From: JBFAPK01 sp040676675
GTDB lineage: Bacteria > Actinomycetota > Actinomycetes > Mycobacteriales > Micromonosporaceae
NCBI RefSeq assembly: GCF_040676675.1
Contig: NZ_JBFAPK010000003.1
Location: forward strand, 1 to 64,000
Length of the DNA stretch: 64,000 bases
Reading direction: 5' to 3'
Under the pieces are notes generated by a model. The model was not told the origin of the DNA, did no database searches, and worked only from the letters and a program-made list of their open reading frames with translations. Numbering within the stretch: the first letter of the stretch is position 1; each line of letters begins with the position of its first letter. The position numbers and the translations under genes are program-made. Below are positions 56,414 through 64,000 of the stretch, piece by piece.

Positions 56414-57604
56414 GTGTACCTGACGCATCTGGAGTGCCCTCGCTGTGGCACCACGTACGAGGCCAACCAGCCGCGCAACCTCTGCTCCTGCGGGTCGCCC
56501 CTGCTGGCCCGCTACGACCTGGCCGCGGTCGGCCGCGCGGTCAAGCGGGAGGAGTTCGCCGGCCGCTCCGCCGACCTGTGGCGGTACCGGGAACTGCTGC
56601 CCGTCGGCGACGCCGAGCACATCGTGACCCTGGGCGAGGGCTGGACGCCGCTGCTGCCGGCGCCCCGGTACGGCGCGCACATCGGCATCCCCGGGTTACT
56701 GGTCAAGGACGAGGGCCTGGTGCCGACCGGCTCGTTCAAGGCCCGAGGCGCCGCGGTCGGCGTCTCCCGCGCCCGCGAGCTGGGAATCCGGCACGTGGCG
56801 ATGCCGACCAACGGCAACGCGGGCGCCGCGTGGGCCACCTACGCGGCTCGCGCCGGGCTGCGCGCCACCGTCGCCATGCCGCTCGGCGCGCCGACCATCA
56901 CCCGCCGCGAGTGCGTCGCCGCCGGCGCCGACCTGCGCCTGATCGACGGCCTGATCAGCGACGCCGGCCGGTACATCGCCGGCCTGATCGCCGAGTCGGG
57001 CGGGGAGATCTTCGACGCGAGCACCCTCAAGGAGCCGTACCGGCTGGAGGGGAAGAAGACCATGGGGTACGAGATCGTCGAGCAGCTGGGCTGGCAGGTG
57101 CCCGACGTGATCCTCTACCCGACGGGCGGCGGGGTGGGCCTGATCGGCATCCACAAGGCGCTGCTGGAGATGCGGGAGCTCGGCTGGATCGGCGACCGGT
57201 TGCCGCGCCTGGTGGCGGTGCAGTCGACCGGCTGCGCGCCGATCGTACGGGCCTTCGCGGCGGGAGAGCAGCGGGCCGAGCCCTGGCGGGACGCCCGTAC
57301 GGTCGCGTTCGGGATCAACGTACCGACGCCGCTCGGGGACGAGCTGATGCTGCGCGCGCTGCGCGACACCGCCGGTACCGCCCTCGCGGTCAGCGACGAG
57401 GACCTCCTCGCCGACCTGCACGACTTCGGCTCCCGCGAGGGGCTGCTGCTCTGCCCGGAGGGCGCCGCCTGCCTCACCGCGGCCCGGCAGCTGCGGACCG
57501 GGGGCTGGATCGGGGCCGACGAGCGGGTGGTGGTGCTCAACACCGGCGCGGGCCTGAAGTATCCGGACACGGTCGACGTGGACCGGCTGCCGGTGGTGGG
57601 CTGA
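56414..57604 (+). CDS. thrC: threonine synthase-like PLP enzyme
   Basis: The 396-residue fold-type II enzyme has an N-terminal zinc-ribbon-like segment (CPRCGTTYEANQPRNLCSCGSPL), the PLP Lys109 (VPTGSFKARG) and the TNGNAG and PTGGGVGL phosphate loops. This is the threonine synthase family that forms threonine from O-phosphohomoserine. It is not next to hom or thrB, so a second copy may exist and a related specificity is possible. GTG 56414 is the only start that keeps the frame. Confidence 0.9.
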   Translation: MYLTHLECPRCGTTYEANQPRNLCSCGSPLLARYDLAAVGRAVKREEFAGRSADLWRYRELLPVGDAEHIVTLGEGWTPLLPAPRYGAHIGIPGLLVKDEGLVPTGSFKARGAAVGVSRARELGIRHVAMPTNGNAGAAWATYAARAGLRATVAMPLGAPTITRRECVAAGADLRLIDGLISDAGRYIAGLIAESGGEIFDASTLKEPYRLEGKKTMGYEIVEQLGWQVPDVILYPTGGGVGLIGIHKALLEMRELGWIGDRLPRLVAVQSTGCAPIVRAFAAGEQRAEPWRDARTVAFGINVPTPLGDELMLRALRDTAGTALAVSDEDLLADLHDFGSREGLLLCPEGAACLTAARQLRTGGWIGADERVVVLNTGAGLKYPDTVDVDRLPVVG

Positions 57605-57608
57605 CCCG

Positions 57609-59231
57609 GTGACCCGTACCCTACCCGGGCCGCCCGGCGCGGTGCCGTCGCCGGCCGACCGCCGGCCCGTTAGTCCAGGCATGGGCCACAGTCCAGGAAC
57701 GGGCCGCAGTCCAGATGCGGGCCGCAGTCCGGGCGCGGGCCCCGCCCCGGGCGCGGGCCGGGCGGCGGGCCCGGCCACGCGCACCCTTCCGGTCGAGCCA
57801 CCGGACGGGCTCGACCCGGCCGACCGGGAGCTGTGGCGTACGGTCGCCGAGGTGCTGGAGACCAACTGGTCGCGCGACCACACGGTCCCCTCCCGCACCC
57901 TGTACCCGCACCAGTGGAGCTGGGACGCCGGCTTCATCGCCGTCGGCCTGGCCCACGTGGCACCCGAGCGGGGCTGGCGCGACCTGCGCAGCCTCTTCTC
58001 GGCCCAGTGGCCCGACGGGCGGGTGCCGCACATCGTCTTCGACCCCGAGGTGACCGAGCGGGACTACTTCCCGGGCCCCACCTTCTGGGCGGCCCCGGCC
58101 ATGGACGCCACGCAGACCGCGCCGGCCACCCCGGCGGTGCACACCGTGCCGACCGCACCAGCCGCGCCGACCGCACCCGCCCCGCCGGCGGTGCACGCCG
58201 CGCCGGTCGCGCCCGCCGCCCGGGCCGGCACCACCGGCATCGTCCAGCCGCCCATCCACGCGCTCGGCGCCTGGGCCCTGTACCGCCACGCCCGCGATCC
58301 GGAGGCGGTCGCCGCCGGGGTGGCGGAGCTGCGCTGGCTCTACCCCCGGCTCGTGGCCCAGCAGGACTACCTCGCCGGGCCCCGCGACGTCGGCGGCGCG
58401 GGGCTGAGCAGCATCGTGCACCCGTGGGAGTCGGGGCTGGACAACAGCCCGTCGTGGGACGCGGCGCTGGCCGCGGTGCCGGTCACGATGGAGCTGCTGC
58501 ACCGGTACCGTCGCCGCGACGTCGGCGTGGTGGCCGCCGTACACCGGCCCACCGACGAGGACTACGCGCGCTACCTGGGCATCGCGGCCGCGTACCGGGA
58601 CGGGGGTTACCGGGACGCCGACCTCGCCGGGCGGCATCCGTTCCTGGTCGAGTGCCCCGCCTTCAACACGCTGCGCGCCGCGGCGGAGCTGGCGCTGGCC
58701 GAGATCGCCACGGTGGTCGGCGCGGACCCGGCGCCGCACCGGGCCCGGGCTGCGGCGATCACCGCGGCCGTCGTCGACCGGCTGCACGACCCGGGCACCG
58801 GGATGTTCCACGCGCTCGACGTACGCACCGGCCGGCTCAGCCCCGCCCGCTGCGTCAACGGGCTGCTGCCGCTGCTCCTGCCGGGCCTGCCGGCCGCGCG
58901 GGCGGCGGCGCTGGTGGAGGTCGCGACGTCGGCGTGCTTCGGGTTGACCGAGCGGATGCCGGTACCGAGCTACGACCGTGCGGCGGCCGACTTCGACCCG
59001 CTGCGCTACTGGCGCGGACCGGTCTGGACGAACATGAACTGGCTGCTCTGGCGCGGGCTGCGTACGCACGGCCGGGACGACCTCGCCGCGACGCTGCGCA
59101 CCGCCCTGCTCGACCTGGTCCGCCGCTCCGGCTGCTACGAGTACTTCCACGCCGACACCGGCCAGGGGATCGGCGCGCCGGCGTTCAGCTGGACCGCCGC
59201 CCTCACCCTCGACCTGCTCGCCGAGCGCTGA
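57609..59231 (+). CDS. GH63-like glucosylglycerate/mannosylglycerate hydrolase
   Basis: The 540-residue (alpha/alpha)6-barrel glycosidase has the motifs YPHQWSWDAGFIAVGLAH, YFPGPTFW, IVQPPIHALGAWALYRHA, HPWESGLDNSPSWDAAL and YWRGPVWTNMNWLLWRGL, as in actinobacterial glucosylglycerate hydrolases. Two features are odd. There is a Pro/Gly-rich N-terminal leader of about 65 residues with SPGTGR-like repeats. An Ala/Pro/Thr insertion of about 45 residues (roughly 163-208) interrupts the otherwise continuous FPGPTFW to GIVQPP segment. It starts 5 bases after thrC. Confidence 0.86.
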   Translation: MTRTLPGPPGAVPSPADRRPVSPGMGHSPGTGRSPDAGRSPGAGPAPGAGRAAGPATRTLPVEPPDGLDPADRELWRTVAEVLETNWSRDHTVPSRTLYPHQWSWDAGFIAVGLAHVAPERGWRDLRSLFSAQWPDGRVPHIVFDPEVTERDYFPGPTFWAAPAMDATQTAPATPAVHTVPTAPAAPTAPAPPAVHAAPVAPAARAGTTGIVQPPIHALGAWALYRHARDPEAVAAGVAELRWLYPRLVAQQDYLAGPRDVGGAGLSSIVHPWESGLDNSPSWDAALAAVPVTMELLHRYRRRDVGVVAAVHRPTDEDYARYLGIAAAYRDGGYRDADLAGRHPFLVECPAFNTLRAAAELALAEIATVVGADPAPHRARAAAITAAVVDRLHDPGTGMFHALDVRTGRLSPARCVNGLLPLLLPGLPAARAAALVEVATSACFGLTERMPVPSYDRAAADFDPLRYWRGPVWTNMNWLLWRGLRTHGRDDLAATLRTALLDLVRRSGCYEYFHADTGQGIGAPAFSWTAALTLDLLAER

Positions 59232-59349
59232 CCCCCGCTCCACCAGCCGCCCGTGACGTCGCCGGCCGGCCGGGACCGGCGCGTCCGCGAGGTCGTGTCC
59301 TGATCTGCAATATCTGTGTCGTTGACGCCACGGCGGCGCGCTGACGAGC

Positions 59350-60324
59350 ATGAACGGCGTGCACCGACGCGTTGTTCTCGTGGTCTTCGACGGCTTCCAA
59401 CTCCTCGACCTCGCCGGTCCGGCCGACGTCTTCGGCACCGCCGGTCTGCTGTCGCCCGAGTCCGGCTACCACCTTGAGGTGACCGCCGTGACCGCCGGCC
59501 CCGTACCGGCGCGCAACGGCCTCACGACCACGGCGGGAACCCCGCTCGCGGAGGTCTCCGGCCCGCTCGACACCCTGCTGGTGGTGGGCGGACTGGCCGT
59601 CCGGGAGCAGGTCGACAACCGTCCCCTGGTCGAGGGGATCGCCCGGCTGGCCCCGTCCGCCCGGCGGATCGCCTCGGTCTGCACCGGAGCCTTCCTGCTC
59701 GCCGAGGCGGGGCTGCTCGCCGGCCGGCGCGCGACCACGCACTGGCTGATGGCCCGCGAGCTCGCCGAGCGGTACCCGGACGTCGCGGTCGACGCCGATC
59801 CGATCTACGTCAAGGACGGGAACGTCTGGACCTCGGCCGGCGTCACCGCCGGCATAGACCTGGCGCTCGCCCTCGTCGCCGACGACCACGGGCACGCGCT
59901 CGCCCGCGACGTCGCCTGCGGCCTCGTGATGTACCTGCACCGACCCGGCGGGCAGAGCCAGTTCAGCACGGCGATGCACGCGTACGTCCCGCGCAGCCAG
60001 CCGCTGCGGCAGCTGCAGACGTTCATCGACGCCAACCCGGCCGAGGACCTCAGCGTGCCCGCCCTGGCCCGGCGCGCGGGGATGAGCGAGCGCCACTTCT
60101 CCCGCGTCTTCACCGAGGAGACGGGCCTCTCCCCCGGGCGGTACGTCGAGCGCAGCCGCGCGGACACCGCCCGGCGGCTGCTGGAGAGCACCGACCACCC
60201 GCTGGACACGGTGGCCAGGCAGTCCGGGCTCGGGGTCGCCGAGACCCTCTACCGCGTCTTCCACCGGCACTGGCGGATCTCACCCGGCGACTACCGCCGC
60301 CGGTTCCGTACGAAGGGAAACTGA
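59350..60324 (+). CDS. GlxA-type AraC regulator with DJ-1/PfpI domain
   Basis: The 324-residue protein has an N-terminal DJ-1/PfpI domain with the nucleophile-elbow Cys in SVCTGAFLLAEAGLL, and a C-terminal pair of AraC helix-turn-helices (EDLSVPALARRAGMSERHFSRVFTEETGLSPGRYVERSR). GlxA-type regulators control varied catabolic genes. It lies 2 bases before a second DJ-1/PfpI gene. Confidence 0.93.
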   Translation: MNGVHRRVVLVVFDGFQLLDLAGPADVFGTAGLLSPESGYHLEVTAVTAGPVPARNGLTTTAGTPLAEVSGPLDTLLVVGGLAVREQVDNRPLVEGIARLAPSARRIASVCTGAFLLAEAGLLAGRRATTHWLMARELAERYPDVAVDADPIYVKDGNVWTSAGVTAGIDLALALVADDHGHALARDVACGLVMYLHRPGGQSQFSTAMHAYVPRSQPLRQLQTFIDANPAEDLSVPALARRAGMSERHFSRVFTEETGLSPGRYVERSRADTARRLLESTDHPLDTVARQSGLGVAETLYRVFHRHWRISPGDYRRRFRTKGN

Positions 60325-60326
60325 CC

Positions 60327-60965
60327 ATGCACGCCGCCATCCCGCTCTATCCCCGGTTCACCGCGCTCGACGCCGTCGGCCCGTACACGGTGCTGGCCTT
60401 CGCCCCCGGCTGGACGGTCACCTTCGTTGCCGCCGAACCGGGGCCGGTCCTCGACGACCGGGGCAGCCTCTCCATCGCCGCCACCGCGTCGTACGAGGAC
60501 GTGCCGCGCCCTGACGTGATCATCGTCCCGGGCGGTCCGGGCACCACCGAGGCGATGCGGGATCCGGACCTGCTCGGCTGGATCCGGCAGGGCCACCAGC
60601 ACAGCACCTGGACCACCTCGGTGTGCAGCGGATCGTTCGTGCTCGGCGCGGCCGGGCTGCTCGACGGGATCAAGGCGACCAGCCACTGGGGCTGGCGCGA
60701 ACGCCTCGCGGGCTTCGGCGCCGAGCCGGTCGGCGACCGCGTCGTGGTCGAGGGCCGGATCGTGACCTCGGCGGGCGTCTCGTCCGGCATCGACATGGCG
60801 ATCAGCCTGCTCGCCCGGGCGAGCGACGTGACGACGGCGCAGATCGTCCAGCTCGCGATCGAGTACGCCCCGCAGCCGCCCTTCGACACCGGCTCCCCGG
60901 AGACCGCCCCGGCGGAGCTCCGCGCACCGGCCCTGCGCCTCATCGGCATGGAGACCAGCCGCTGA
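60327..60965 (+). CDS. DJ-1/PfpI family protein
   Basis: The 212-residue single-domain protein has the elbow TSVCSGSFVLGAAGLLDGIKATSHW with its Cys, and an upstream Glu-containing segment (FVAAEPGPV). Such proteins include isonitrile hydratases and glyoxalase III-like enzymes. It is translationally linked to the GlxA-like gene and is its likely target or partner. Confidence 0.92.
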   Translation: MHAAIPLYPRFTALDAVGPYTVLAFAPGWTVTFVAAEPGPVLDDRGSLSIAATASYEDVPRPDVIIVPGGPGTTEAMRDPDLLGWIRQGHQHSTWTTSVCSGSFVLGAAGLLDGIKATSHWGWRERLAGFGAEPVGDRVVVEGRIVTSAGVSSGIDMAISLLARASDVTTAQIVQLAIEYAPQPPFDTGSPETAPAELRAPALRLIGMETSR

Positions 60966-60986
60966 CGCTCCGGCCGGAGTCGAGGC

Positions 60987-61595
60987 TCAGTCGGTCAGCG
61001 GTACGACCGCGTTCTCGTCCAGCCCGGTGGCGGCGCGGAACGCGTCGATGGTCGCCCGGGGGTCGCCCGGCTCACGCTGCAACAGCGTGGGCCGGTTCCC
61101 CTTCTCGTACGAGCCGAGCAGGGCCACCGTCTCGCCGGTGTTCAGCCGCAGGATCAGCCCGAGCAGCGAACCGTCGCCGATCGGCAGCTTCTCGAACCGC
61201 TCGCGGAGCCGGTCCTGCACGTTCATCAGCGACTGGCCGACCCGGGCGACCGGCCGGCCGTGGTCGAACGTCGGCCACTGGTCGATCGGCTGCCGCTCGT
61301 ACGCCGGCTCGGGCCAGGGCCGCAGCTCGTCGAGGCGGTGCAGCAGCCGGGTGACGAAGTCGCGCACCCCGGCCTCGCCGTGCTCGCCGCCCAGGTCGCG
61401 GGTGAGCTGTTCGCCCGAGGCGAGCGCCGCGGTCAGCGCGTCGTGGTACGTCTGCGGGCCGGCCCGCAGCGACCCGCGCCCGACGATGTTGTCGGCCGTG
61501 GCCCGCACCGTCGCCGCGTCCAGCGACGGCGCGTAGGTCAGGGTGTAGAGAATCGCGTTGAGCTGGGGACGCCAGCCCGATGCCGGATCGCTCAT
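60987..61595 (-). CDS. 202-residue protein, candidate immunity protein
   Basis: I do not recognise a family. The protein is soluble and mixed alpha/beta, with no signal peptide. It ends with LGSYEKGNRPTLLQREPG and a helix-rich tail. Its ATG shares one base with the stop of the 470-residue effector-like gene (TGATG). A last-position cytosolic gene coupled to a putative toxin is the standard place of an immunity gene, but this is inferred only from context. Confidence 0.6.
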   Translation of the reverse strand: MSDPASGWRPQLNAILYTLTYAPSLDAATVRATADNIVGRGSLRAGPQTYHDALTAALASGEQLTRDLGGEHGEAGVRDFVTRLLHRLDELRPWPEPAYERQPIDQWPTFDHGRPVARVGQSLMNVQDRLRERFEKLPIGDGSLLGLILRLNTGETVALLGSYEKGNRPTLLQREPGDPRATIDAFRAATGLDENAVVPLTD

Positions 61596-63007
61596 CAGGT
61601 GCCCTCCGGCGCCCAGTAGTCAACGTGGAAATCATTACGCACCCCGCCGTTGCGCAGGGTGTCGACGACCTGGTTGGTGTACGTGCGGCCCGGCCGGTAG
61701 TGGCCGCTGTGGTCGGTGACCATGTCGAGCCGGCCCTGGGTCACCTGCAACTCGCCGGCGCCGGCCACCGGCTGGCCGCCGAGGAAGCTGGAGTGGTGGG
61801 TGACCCCGACCTCCTGGTTGGTGGAGGCGTAGATGTTCCCCTGGTCGTCCATGACGAAGATGGCCCGCCCGCCGACGCCGTCGGTGTGGATCGCGCCGCC
61901 CTCGGAGGTGTCGAACAGCGTCCCGTCGCTGCGGTGCAGCAGCCCGTCCGGCCCGACGAAGACCCGGTGCGCCTCCCGCTCGGCGTCGTCCATGTAGTGC
62001 ACGCCATTGCCGGGGAGCAGCCCGTGGCCCGGGTACTGCTCGCCCACGTGGATCTGGTTCATGGGCGTGGTCGGCAGCGGCGGACCGCCGGCGTTCGGCG
62101 GCGGTACGTCCGGCCGCCCGTCGCCGTCGAAGTCGTCGAGCTTGCCGTCGTTGTTGCCGTCCGGGTCGAGCTGGTCCGGGGTGCCGTCGCCGTCGGCGTC
62201 GTGCGCCCGCGGGTTGTGCGGGTCCAGCGGGTCGTGCCCGCCGAGCTTGCGCAGCAGCGCGCCCAGCTCGTCGACGAGCCCGCCGAGCTTGCCGAGCAGC
62301 GGCTTGAGCTTGCGGAAGCTGTTCACCAGGGCCATCAGCAGCTTCGAGATCCGCGCGACCCACTTGCCGACCAGCGTGCTGACCTGCGAGATCACCCATG
62401 GCGTACCGATGCCGAGGGTCAGGCCGACCTCGGCGAGCCACTGCGGCAGCCGTACCGCCAGCACCGAGACGAAGTCGGCGATCAGGTCGCGCACCATCTC
62501 GCGTACCAGGGCGACCAGCAGCCCGGCGCCCTCGACGACGGCGCCGATCCCGTCCGAGGCGTGCGACATGGACTGCAACGCCTCGAGGTGCTGGGCGGCG
62601 TGCGACCGGTACGCGTCGGCGGCCGGTCCGGCCCACCCGGCGATGTCCTGCCAGACCGAGGTACGCAGGTCGCCCGCGACCTCGATCAGGTGTTTGGCGG
62701 CGTTGCGCCAGGTCTGCGCGTACGCGGCGATCTGGTCCGGGTCGCCGGCGAGCTTGTCCAGCGCCTCGGAGAGCGGCTTGACGTGCTCCATCAGCCAGGC
62801 GACGCCCCAGCTCACCAGGGAGCCGAGCGGGTCCAGCACCATGCCGAGCGCGTCGAGGCCGGTGGAGACGCCGCCGATGGTGGCGTCGATCCAGCTGCCG
62901 GAACTCAGGCCGGAGACGAGGTCGGAGATGTCCTCGGCGATGCCGAACCCGGTGACGCCCTGGGTGCTGTCCTGCCGCTGGGCGACGAGCGGGTTGTCGG
63001 TGCTCAC
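61595..63007 (-). CDS. putative type VII-secreted multidomain effector/toxin
   Basis: The 470-residue protein has four parts. Residues 1-195 are a helical WXG100/PPE-like region including GWAGPAADAYRSHAAQHLEAL. Residues 200-255 form an amphipathic helical segment. Residues 269-300 hold three Asp-rich calcium-binding repeats (DADGDGTPD, DPDGNNDGKL, DFDGDGRPD). From about 318 a C-terminal module has HHSSFLGG, GAGEL and SGHYRPGRTYTN. I recall that last arrangement from uncharacterised effector/toxin-like proteins but cannot name an activity. It overlaps the EspC-like gene by 4 bases. Confidence 0.7.
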   Translation of the reverse strand: MSTDNPLVAQRQDSTQGVTGFGIAEDISDLVSGLSSGSWIDATIGGVSTGLDALGMVLDPLGSLVSWGVAWLMEHVKPLSEALDKLAGDPDQIAAYAQTWRNAAKHLIEVAGDLRTSVWQDIAGWAGPAADAYRSHAAQHLEALQSMSHASDGIGAVVEGAGLLVALVREMVRDLIADFVSVLAVRLPQWLAEVGLTLGIGTPWVISQVSTLVGKWVARISKLLMALVNSFRKLKPLLGKLGGLVDELGALLRKLGGHDPLDPHNPRAHDADGDGTPDQLDPDGNNDGKLDDFDGDGRPDVPPPNAGGPPLPTTPMNQIHVGEQYPGHGLLPGNGVHYMDDAEREAHRVFVGPDGLLHRSDGTLFDTSEGGAIHTDGVGGRAIFVMDDQGNIYASTNQEVGVTHHSSFLGGQPVAGAGELQVTQGRLDMVTDHSGHYRPGRTYTNQVVDTLRNGGVRNDFHVDYWAPEGT

Positions 63008-63333
63008 AGCGGCAGCTTGAGGTGCCGGCCGGTGCCGCTGACCCGGGTACCCGCGCCGTGGTCGGTCGCCTCGTGGCCGCCGGCCGCCGTACGCAGCTTG
63101 CCCGCGGTCTCCGTGAGCGCGGCGGCGGAGGCCGAGAACGCGTTCACCGCGGAGTTGGCCACCGCGTCGATCAGGGCAGGTACGAACTGGCAGAGCAGCC
63201 CGTACGCCTCGTTGCCCAGCTGCACCTGCGCCGCGGCGGAGCGGGCCAGGTCGGCTCCGCTCGACGCGTGGTCCACCGAGCCGGCGTGCTTGCGCACGTC
63301 GTCGAACGGCATTCGTACCGTCTCATCGCCCAT
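63004..63333 (-). CDS. EspC-like ESX-secreted small helical protein
   Basis: The 109-residue protein is a predicted helical hairpin of the EspC/WXG100-related class: FDDVRKHAGSVDHASSGADLARSAAAQVQ, then a second helix ending in a conserved-looking ALTETAGKLRTAA. ATG 63333 has GGAGGGGAG 7 bases upstream, better than the in-frame ATG at 63366. It probably accompanies or chaperones secretion of the downstream product. Confidence 0.8.
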   Translation of the reverse strand: MGDETVRMPFDDVRKHAGSVDHASSGADLARSAAAQVQLGNEAYGLLCQFVPALIDAVANSAVNAFSASAAALTETAGKLRTAAGGHEATDHGAGTRVSGTGRHLKLPL

Positions 63334-63742
63334 CGCGCGACTCCCCTCCCCACCGGTCGTCGTCATCGGGGAGTGGGGCCGGGAAGCGGCGCTCGAAGCT
63401 GTCGATCACGGCGCGCCCGGTCTCCGAGTCGCTGCCGACGGTCGCGTGCACCACCGAGCCGACCTCGTCGGCGAGCGACGCCTGCGCCTTGCGCAGCACC
63501 CGCATGATCTCGCCGGCCAGCTCCTCGCCGCGCATCCGCTGGACCCGGTCGTCCAGCCGCAGCTCGCTGGGGACTCCCGAACCGTCGACGGTCACCCGGA
63601 TCGCGCCGTCGGCGCCGGACGCGGTCGCCTTGATCATTGCCACCCGGTCGGCCAGCTCGGCCGCCGCGCTGGCCCGCGCCGACACCTGCGCGGTCCAGGA
63701 CCGGATCCACGCCTCGGCGTCGTCGGGATCCGCACCAAACAC
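63323..63742 (-). CDS. YbaB/EbfC-family nucleoid-associated-like protein
   Basis: The 139-residue protein has the YbaB fold pattern: an N-terminal helix, then GAIRVTVDGSGVPSELRLDDRV and a C-terminal helix (EELAGEIMRVLRKAQASLADEV). YbaB paralogues at the head of ESX-substrate operons are common in actinobacteria. GTG 63742 is chosen because GGAGG lies 7 bases before it; an ATG at 63808 would add an unlikely leader. It overlaps the EspC-like gene by 11 bases. Confidence 0.82.
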   Translation of the reverse strand: MFGADPDDAEAWIRSWTAQVSARASAAAELADRVAMIKATASGADGAIRVTVDGSGVPSELRLDDRVQRMRGEELAGEIMRVLRKAQASLADEVGSVVHATVGSDSETGRAVIDSFERRFPAPLPDDDDRWGGESRDGR

Positions 63743-63842
63743 GTCACAACCTCCATCGGCGCCTGTTCCTCCCCCAGGAACGCCGACCATTTGACCATGT
63801 CGCCGCAACGGTGTCAGCGCGGGTCCGCCCCGACCTCGTCGT

Positions 63843-63900
63843 CGATCTAGGGCAAATCCACGCGATTGGAGATCAACTAACGCGGATTTGCCCTAGATCG
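63843..63900. repeat. complete copy of the GATCTAGGGCAAAT inverted-repeat element
   Basis: CGATCTAGGGCAAATCC (63843-63859) and GGATTTGCCCTAGATCG (63884-63900) are perfect inverted arms. The 24-base loop contains GATTGGAGATCAACTAAC, matching the loop of the 45586-45655 copy at all but two positions. It lies between the YbaB-like gene and the gene entering from the right. Confidence 0.9.
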
Positions 63901-63907
63901 CGGGGGT

Positions 63908-64000
63908 CAGGACTGGGGCGGCTCGTCCTTGCCCGCCTCCTCCAGCGCGTCGGCCTCCTCCTTCGTCCGGTGCACCGCCCCGTCGGCGTGCTCCGGCGGC
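63908..64000 (-). CDS. C-terminal end of an unidentified charged protein (partial at right edge)
   Basis: An open minus-strand frame runs from the window edge to TGA at 63910-63908. The 30 visible residues are rich in Glu, Asp and Lys (HRTKEEADALEEAGKDEPPQS at the end). The codon bias is typical of genes here. The family cannot be told from this piece. Confidence 0.55.

Overview
The window is about 72% G+C throughout. It uses many GTG starts, carries actinobacterial gene families (ClpS-DUF2017, Mec-CysO-CysM, DUF6186, EspC-like, CGNR, HutF-type hut cluster), and preserves most of the gene order of the Mycobacterium tuberculosis pncB-to-rdgB region. I read it as chromosomal DNA of a filamentous actinomycete, most likely Micromonosporaceae (Micromonospora-like). 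The family assignment is inference from gene content and recurring intergenic elements; no database was searched.

Left part (1-14.4 kb): a MauE/DoxX-like plus membrane-anchored DsbA-like thiol module and a membrane protein; a four-gene energy-coupling (CbiMNQO-type) cobalt or nickel importer with a Nur-like operator over its predicted -35 element; a Bcp peroxiredoxin; tRNA-Leu(UAG); an AKR-TetR pair; a GNAT enzyme; a divergent FAD-monooxygenase/TetR pair with a clear palindromic operator; a SnoaL-like gene followed by the wreck of a metallo-beta-lactamase-fold gene; a CGNR regulator; an expansin-like protein; a methyltransferase.

14.4-22.5 kb is a complete histidine-utilisation cluster: an RpiR-type regulator, then hutU, an allantoate-amidohydrolase-like gene, hutF, hutI and hutH, most with overlapping or nearly abutting ends. 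It implies histidine to urocanate to imidazolonepropionate to formiminoglutamate to N-formylglutamate to glutamate. The amidohydrolase-like protein is the natural candidate for the missing last step.

22.5-45.6 kb: a large M48-type membrane protease with a small partner; small membrane proteins; a short lower-G+C patch with an orphan gene and a long inverted repeat; then rdgB, rph, two GT4 glycosyltransferases, a metallo-beta-lactamase-fold phosphodiesterase-like gene, cysM-cysO-mec, a LysR/AKR divergent pair, DUF2017-clpS, a GTPase-like protein with a broken Walker A, a large LuxR-family ATPase regulator, a repeat array, and pncB-pncA-MFS.

45.6-60.9 kb: cytochrome oxidase subunit I (ctaD), a second FAD monooxygenase, kdgK-eda with a divergent IclR regulator, a secreted GH12-CBM2 cellulase under a near-perfect CebR box, a possible immunity-like orphan, an AKR, a LigD-type phosphoesterase fused to a decayed ligase domain, threonine synthase-like thrC, a glucosylglycerate-hydrolase-like enzyme, and a GlxA/DJ-1 pair.

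Right end (60.9-64 kb): a tightly coupled four-gene operon (YbaB-like, EspC-like, a 470-residue multidomain protein, a 202-residue protein) with the look of a type VII-secreted effector/toxin cassette with a candidate immunity gene. Two families of intergenic hairpin elements recur in the window, several copies lying between convergent genes, and are probably bidirectional terminators or mobile repeats.
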